Position numbers and translations under genes: made by a program
Assembly: GCA_964245425.1 (NCBI GenBank)
Contig: CAXTMV010000051.1
Coordinates: forward strand, 1 to 25,553
Direction: 5' to 3'
Length of the DNA stretch: 25,553 nucleotides
Source of the DNA: JACMLD01 sp964245425
Lineage (GTDB): Bacteria > Bacteroidota > Bacteroidia > Chitinophagales > Chitinophagaceae
Shown here: piece after piece, positions 22,158 to 25,553 of the stretch
Layout of the letters: each line of letters opens with the position of its first letter
Position numbering within the stretch: the stretch's first letter is position 1
Notes under the pieces: model-generated
Database searches by the model: none
Told to the model about the DNA's origin: nothing
The model's input: only the letters and a program-made list of their open reading frames with translations

Positions 22158-22874
22158 TTAAAACCCAAGTACTTCCTTCATGCTAAAAATACCTTTTTTT
22201 CCTTTTACAAAAGCAGCCGCCAATACTGCCCCGGTCGCAAAACCAATCCGGTTATGCGCCGTATGCCTGATCTCGATGGTATCAATGGTAGATTGATAAC
22301 TGACCGTATGGGTACCCGGTGCGGGATCGATGCGTTTGCTGACAATGGATAATTCTTCCGGGCGGTTAGTAACCGCATTTACCCAGGTCTGTTTGCGATC
22401 CATTTTCTCCATTACCTGCTCCGCCAGTGTAACGGCCGTACCGCTGGGGGCATCTTTTTTCATGGTATGGTGAATTTCTTCCATGCTCACATCATACTCC
22501 GCATGCGGCTTCATAAGTTCCGCCAGGCGTTTATTGATCTCAAAAAAAATATTAACCCCGATGCTGAAATTACTGGCATAGAGCAGGCAGCCTTTCTGCT
22601 GCAGGCAATAAGCTTTTACTTCTTCCAGCCGGTGCTGCCAGCCGGTGCTGCCACAAACCACCGGTACCCCTGCCTGCAGGCAGCTCATCACGTTGTTAAA
22701 AGCACTGTGCGGATTGGTAAACTCAATGGCCACATCGGCCTGTTGCAGGTTGGCAGCTGTTAGATCAGCCGCATTGTGCAAATCGATCTTTAACACAATT
22801 TTATGCCCCTGCGCAAGGGCTATTTCTTCAATTGCTTTACCCATTTTGCCATACCCTATCAATGCAATTTTCAT
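22158..22874 (-). CDS. dapB: 4-hydroxy-tetrahydrodipicolinate reductase
   Basis: 238 residues. DapB reduces hydroxy-tetrahydrodipicolinate with NAD(P)H in the diaminopimelate/lysine pathway, needed for peptidoglycan. The Rossmann motif is at the start (MKIALIGYGKMG), VAIEFTNPHSA (48-58) and CGSTGW (74-79) follow, and the catalytic block EIHHTMKKDAPSGTA (133-147) contains H135 and K139, matching E. coli H159 and K163. The ATG at 22874 gives the normal N-terminus; the frame extends to 22937 but adds an atypical 21-residue leader. A short form of DapB is common in Bacteroidota. The end is complete (KEVLGF). Confidence 0.95.
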   Translation of the reverse strand: MKIALIGYGKMGKAIEEIALAQGHKIVLKIDLHNAADLTAANLQQADVAIEFTNPHSAFNNVMSCLQAGVPVVCGSTGWQHRLEEVKAYCLQQKGCLLYASNFSIGVNIFFEINKRLAELMKPHAEYDVSMEEIHHTMKKDAPSGTAVTLAEQVMEKMDRKQTWVNAVTNRPEELSIVSKRIDPAPGTHTVSYQSTIDTIEIRHTAHNRIGFATGAVLAAAFVKGKKGIFSMKEVLGF

Positions 22875-22917
22875 TGGCTGTCTCAACTGACCGGAAGCAT
22901 CCATGATCGTTTTTTTG

Positions 22918-22950
22918 CGAAGGTAATGACCCCGCATGGTTTAATAACAA
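22918..22950 (-). promoter_or_regulatory. Possible dapB promoter
   Basis: Minus strand TTG (22950-22948), 22 nt, then TACCTTCG (22925-22918), one mismatch from TAnnTTTG. The predicted start leaves about 40 nt before the dapB ATG. The long spacing and the mismatch make this tentative. Confidence 0.35.
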
Positions 22951-22982
22951 TTACCGGGGGCAATAGTTGGGGTATGCTGTAA

Positions 22983-22998
22983 GGTGTACGGTTACACC
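22983..22998 (-). terminator. Hairpin just after the membrane-anchored hypothetical gene
   Basis: GGTGTA (22983-22988), CGGT loop, TACACC (22993-22998) form a perfect 6-bp stem immediately after the stop codon at 22999-23001 of the minus-strand gene. There is no strong T-run after it. It could terminate that gene before dapB. Confidence 0.4.
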
Positions 22999-23520
22999 CT
23001 ATTTCATAAGCTTCTTGGCTTCCGAACTGAGTATTTCCTGTACTAGGGTATGGAGGGATCCCTGTGGCTGGTTGAGTACAAAATCAAGTATTTTCTTGCT
23101 GAGGTCCAGGCCATTGGCCTCGGCAGGCAATACAGACGCCACCTGGTTAATCAGGTGTATGTTTTGATCTTTCAGGTTGCGCACCGCTTCCCAGGCATCG
23201 GCGCTCACATAGATCTGCTGGGAGATATTATGCTCGTATTCCTGTTTAATTGTCTGTGTGAGCAATTGCTGCATATCCGTTTTGCCCAGCCCGGGCTGGC
23301 TGCTGCGGCTGATCAGGTTGGGGATGGCAATGCGATCGGCCAGTATCACCAGCCTTTCATAGGCCGCCAGCTGCAATGGCTGTGTGCTGGCGGGTGCAGG
23401 CGCCGCCGTCTTTATTTCATCGGGTAAAGTCTTTTTGTCTTTCTGGTAAAAATAAAAATAGACGATAAGCAGCACGATCAATACGCCAATGCTGATCAGA
23501 ATGGTACTGGTTTCTATCAT
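22999..23520 (-). CDS. Membrane-anchored hypothetical protein
   Basis: 173 residues. The N-terminal segment (about 7-25, ILISIGVLIVLLIVYFYFY) is one membrane helix; next is a Pro/Ala-rich linker (PAPASTQPL), then an all-helical soluble domain (about 48-173) with AAYERLVILADRIAIPNLISR, QQLLTQTIKQEYEHNISQQIYVS and AWEAVRNLKDQNIHLINQVAS. It resembles a conserved Bacteroidota family of unknown function that I cannot name with certainty. There are no catalytic motifs. The ATG at 23520 is supported by the -7 promoter box just upstream. It is divergent from the HesB/IscA-type gene. Confidence 0.75.
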   Translation of the reverse strand: MIETSTILISIGVLIVLLIVYFYFYQKDKKTLPDEIKTAAPAPASTQPLQLAAYERLVILADRIAIPNLISRSSQPGLGKTDMQQLLTQTIKQEYEHNISQQIYVSADAWEAVRNLKDQNIHLINQVASVLPAEANGLDLSKKILDFVLNQPQGSLHTLVQEILSSEAKKLMK

Positions 23521-23538
23521 TTCATAGTTATTAGTTCA

Positions 23539-23546
23539 CAAATGTA
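23539..23546 (-). promoter_or_regulatory. Candidate -7 box for the membrane-anchored hypothetical gene
   Basis: TACATTTG on the minus strand matches TAnnTTTG exactly and lies 18 nt before the ATG at 23520. No TTG is found at the usual -33 distance. The 117-nt divergent gap to the Fe-S gene holds no other good match; a TACTTTTA at 23615-23622 on the plus strand is one base off. Confidence 0.4.
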
Positions 23547-23637
23547 AGGCGGCCACAGTAATAGCCGTTTATCTTTTTGCAGTGCTATAAACTATATAAT
23601 GCCGGATTTGTTGTTACTTTTATATAAATATTCGAAT

Positions 23638-23982
23638 ATGGAAACAATGATGGCAGCACCGGTGCAACTGACTCACCGGGCGGTGGCGGAGATAAAAAGG
23701 CTGATGAATGCCGCCGATTTTGATCGGTCGAAAGCCTTGCGCATCGGAGTAAAAGGGGGCGGCTGTTCGGGCATGACCTATGTGCTGGGCTTTGATGACA
23801 AACAGGCTGCCGACGAAACTTTTGATGCAGGCGGCATAAGTAATGTGATGAACCCGGCGCACGGCCTTTACCTGATGGGCATGGAAGTAGACTGGCAGGA
23901 TGGCTTAAATGCGCGTGGCTTTACTTTTTCCAATCCCAATGCCAGTAAGACCTGTGGCTGCGGAACCAGCTTCGCGGTATGA
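23638..23982 (+). CDS. HesB/IscA-type iron-sulfur cluster carrier protein
   Basis: 114 residues, the normal A-type carrier size. It holds the three conserved cysteines: C43 in GGGCSGMTY and C106 and C108 in the C-terminal CGCG. These bind iron or a [2Fe-2S]/[4Fe-4S] cluster for transfer to client apoproteins. The ATG at 23638 gives the usual start (METMMAAPVQLTHRAVAEIKRLM); a start at 23599 adds a hydrophobic leader unlike the family. The type (SufA, IscA or ErpA) cannot be decided. BioB in this window would be a plausible client. No other Fe-S assembly gene is adjacent. Confidence 0.92.
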   Translation: METMMAAPVQLTHRAVAEIKRLMNAADFDRSKALRIGVKGGGCSGMTYVLGFDDKQAADETFDAGGISNVMNPAHGLYLMGMEVDWQDGLNARGFTFSNPNASKTCGCGTSFAV

Positions 23983-24028
23983 TGTCGGGATTTGGGGGAT
24001 TTCTTTTACTGACCAGTTCCAGCTCAAT

Positions 24029-24106
24029 CACAACAGCAAAAAATCACTGTTGCTCGGGTAAAATATTGTTTTTTCAATAAGAGGCAGGTGCAACAATTGA
24101 ATTGTT
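24029..24106. terminator. Cluster of AT-rich inverted repeats in the hesB-pyrR convergent gap
   Basis: The 155-nt gap between the two convergent genes has three small inverted repeats: CAACAG with CTGTTG around 24030-24054, TATTG with CAATA around 24064-24079, and a perfect palindrome AACAATT-G-AATTGTT at 24092-24106 followed by TTTT. Together they may stop transcription from both sides. The palindrome alone could also be a protein-binding site. No promoter is expected here. Confidence 0.4.
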
Positions 24107-24137
24107 TTAACCGATTATCAAATACAAGAACCTGACT

Positions 24138-24668
24138 TCATTCCAGCAACCCCACTTCTTCCTGTCCGTCTTTTTCTTTCCAGAATACCCTCACCTTCTG
24201 GGTAACGATGGAATCGATGGATTTACCGGTATAGTCGGCCTGTATGGGCAATTGCCGGCTGAACCGCCTGTCTATTAAAACACAAAGCTCTACTTTTGCG
24301 GGTCGGCCAAAATCCAGCAACGCATCCAGCGCGGCCCGGATGGTGCGGCCGGTGTACAATACATCATCTATAATCACCACCTGTTTGTTTTCAATGCTGA
24401 ACGGTATATCTGTTTTATTGGCAATGTGCAGCTGGTTGCGCACATCATCGCGGTAAAAAGTAATATCCAGCCTGCCATAGAAAACCCTTTCCGCCCCTAC
24501 TTCCTTTTTCAATTGTGCAATAATTCTGTCAGACAGGTAAATGCCCCTTGGCTGAATGCCAATCAGTACCGTGTTATCGAGGTTCAGGTGGTTCTCTAAT
24601 ATCTGCTGGCTCAAACGTTGTATGGTAATGGCCAGCTGCTGCTCTGTAAGTACGGTCTTCAAAATCAA
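24138..24668 (-). CDS. pyrR: PyrR-type pyrimidine regulator / uracil phosphoribosyltransferase
   Basis: 176 residues, the size of PyrR. The phosphoribosyltransferase signature VVIIDDVLYTGRTIRAAL (97-114) binds PRPP, and DITFYRDD (68-75) and GIQPRG (37-42) match PyrR. In Firmicutes PyrR binds pyr mRNA and also has weak uracil phosphoribosyltransferase activity. In Bacteroidota its regulatory role is uncertain, and no pyr gene is in the window. No ATG is available: an in-frame TAG lies right before TTG 24668-24666, and a second TTG follows at 24662. So the start is TTG (or ATT at 24665), which may keep expression low. It is divergent from nagB. Confidence 0.9.
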   Translation of the reverse strand: MILKTVLTEQQLAITIQRLSQQILENHLNLDNTVLIGIQPRGIYLSDRIIAQLKKEVGAERVFYGRLDITFYRDDVRNQLHIANKTDIPFSIENKQVVIIDDVLYTGRTIRAALDALLDFGRPAKVELCVLIDRRFSRQLPIQADYTGKSIDSIVTQKVRVFWKEKDGQEEVGLLE

Positions 24669-24706
24669 CTAAAATTTGTATAAAAATAGCATAAGCGCCT
24701 TAATTG

Positions 24707-24756
24707 TGGCCATTTTTCCTGCTTGTTAAGCAGACTGCTTGCGAATGGCCATTTTA
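24707..24756. repeat. Repeated motif and palindrome in the pyrR-nagB gap
   Basis: TGGCCATTTT occurs twice in the same orientation (24707-24716 and 24746-24755). The second copy overlaps a 10-bp palindrome AATGGCCATT (24744-24753) and ends beside the nagB -33 box. Between them are a CTGCTT-GTT-AAGCAG hairpin (24719-24733) and a second CTGCTTG (24736-24742). This may be a binding site for a nagB regulator; no regulator is known. Confidence 0.4.
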
Positions 24757-24786
24757 TTTGGGTTGGCATTGTGTAAAATAGATTTT
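24757..24786 (+). promoter_or_regulatory. Bacteroidota-type promoter of nagB
   Basis: TTTG (24757-24760), 18 nt, then TAGATTTT (24779-24786), one base off TAnnTTTG. Transcription should begin near 24790, with a leader of about 39 nt before the ATG at 24829. No ribosome-binding site is obvious. Confidence 0.6.
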
Positions 24787-24828
24787 ATTTTCGCAGCTCT
24801 TTAAACAAACTAAAACCAGCCCCGCAAT

Positions 24829-25553
24829 ATGAACATGGTAGATTCTTTGGAAAAAATCCCCGTCAGCATATTTCCGTCGCTGAAAGAGGGTTCCGCTTTT
24901 ATCGCAGCTGAAATTGCCAATACCATTAAAAGCAAGCAGGCTAAAGGAGAAAACTGTGTACTGGGCCTGGCAACGGGTTCTTCACCTAAAACCGTTTATA
25001 CTGAGCTGATACGACTGCACCGCGAAGAAGGGCTTAGCTTTAAAAACGTGATCACTTTTAACCTGGATGAATATTACCCGATAGACAAAGACGCCCTGCA
25101 GAGTTATAACCTTTACATGAAAGAACATTTGTTTGATCATGTTGATATTGACCCTGCCCATTGCCATGTGCCCAACGGCGAAATAAAAAAAGAAGACATC
25201 AAAAAATTCTGCGCAGCCTACGATGCGCGGATAGAAGCCGCCGGCGGACTGGATCTGCAAATACTGGGCATTGGCAATAACGGCCATATCGGCTTTAATG
25301 AACCCGGTTCCAGCCTGTTCTCGCGCACCCGGCTGGTACCGCTCGAAAACTCTACCCGCGTGGCCAATGCCCAGGAATTCCAGAACATCTCTAACGTGCC
25401 ACGCCTGGCGATTACCATGGGCATCAGCGTTATTATGAAGGCGAAAAAGATCCTGCTGATGGCCTGGGGACAAATGAAAGCACCGGTGATCAAAGAAGCG
25501 GTAGAAGGCATTGTTACCGAGCAGATACCGGCTTCCCTGCTGCAACAGCACGG
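24829..25553 (+). CDS. nagB: Glucosamine-6-phosphate deaminase, long type, 5' part
   Basis: About 241 codons in the window; the gene runs off the end. NagB converts glucosamine 6-phosphate to fructose 6-phosphate and ammonia, feeding amino sugars to glycolysis. Motifs: GLATGSSPKTVY (phosphate-binding loop), FNLDEYY (D80, matching E. coli D72) and GIGNNGHIGFNEPGS (N151, H153, E158). The N-terminus (LEKIPVSIFPSLKEGSAFIA) and wording of the core resemble the long NagB of Bacteroidota, which carries an extra C-terminal LmbE/PIG-L-like domain; that part would lie outside the window. Residue 151 is Asn where E. coli has catalytic D141. The ATG at 24829 is used; 24835 is an alternative. Confidence 0.93.
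   Translation, partial: MNMVDSLEKIPVSIFPSLKEGSAFIAAEIANTIKSKQAKGENCVLGLATGSSPKTVYTELIRLHREEGLSFKNVITFNLDEYYPIDKDALQSYNLYMKEHLFDHVDIDPAHCHVPNGEIKKEDIKKFCAAYDARIEAAGGLDLQILGIGNNGHIGFNEPGSSLFSRTRLVPLENSTRVANAQEFQNISNVPRLAITMGISVIMKAKKILLMAWGQMKAPVIKEAVEGIVTEQIPASLLQQH

Noticed and set aside
1..25553. CRISPR arrays, IS elements, att sites, prophage or toxin-antitoxin pairs
   Set aside because: No regularly spaced repeats, transposase, integrase or toxin motifs were seen on either strand; all larger frames are explained by cellular genes.

Overview
The window reads as chromosomal DNA from a Bacteroidota bacterium, most likely of the Chitinophagaceae. The evidence is a type IX secretion component (PorQ), a secreted protein with a gliding-motility type C-terminal sorting domain, a Bacteroidota-type putative porin, a HYC/CC/PP-type small protein, a long-form NagB, weak or absent Shine-Dalgarno sites, and several promoters matching the Bacteroidota consensus (TTTG, about 19 nt, TAnnTTTG). 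No rRNA, tRNA, CRISPR array, IS element or prophage gene was seen. Coding density is high; no gap between genes exceeds about 240 nt, and the longer gaps hold promoters and inverted repeats as listed.

Layout. 1-1225 (minus): a metal-linked operon with a HYC/CC/PP-type protein, a secreted HMA-domain protein, and the start of a third exported protein cut by the window edge. 1289-4183 (minus): purine nucleoside phosphorylase followed by a putative porin with a TTG start. 4350-10758 (plus): a type IX secreted adhesin-like protein, Lon protease, PorQ, and a receiver-only response regulator whose stop codon interlocks with that of bioB. 10755-17365 (minus): bioB with its own good promoter; upstream of it a compact run of six genes: lipoprotein, UbiA-like membrane protein, M42 aminopeptidase, 60-residue membrane protein, kinase-like/methyltransferase fusion and membrane sulfatase-like enzyme. 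The last four overlap or abut at start and stop codons. 17393-18394 (plus): LuxE-type acyltransferase. 18435-20299 (minus): DUF1223 protein and secreted esterase. 20374-21570 (plus): DUF1624/HGSNAT-type membrane acyltransferase. 21679-23520 (minus): Rrf2 regulator, dapB and a membrane-anchored hypothetical protein. 23638-23982 (plus): HesB/IscA-type Fe-S protein. 24138-24668 (minus): PyrR, possibly with a TTG start. 24829-end (plus): long-type nagB, cut by the window edge.

Most genes are housekeeping or envelope functions. The best candidate for an undescribed system is the translationally coupled set at 11847-14861: a tiny membrane protein with a DPGSGS motif, a protein joining a phosphotransferase-like N-terminus to a SAM methyltransferase, and a membrane-anchored alkaline-phosphatase-superfamily enzyme. 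This could be a small pathway that modifies a lipid or surface glycan, but its substrate cannot be read from the sequence. All family names are recognised by eye from motifs, without database searches.
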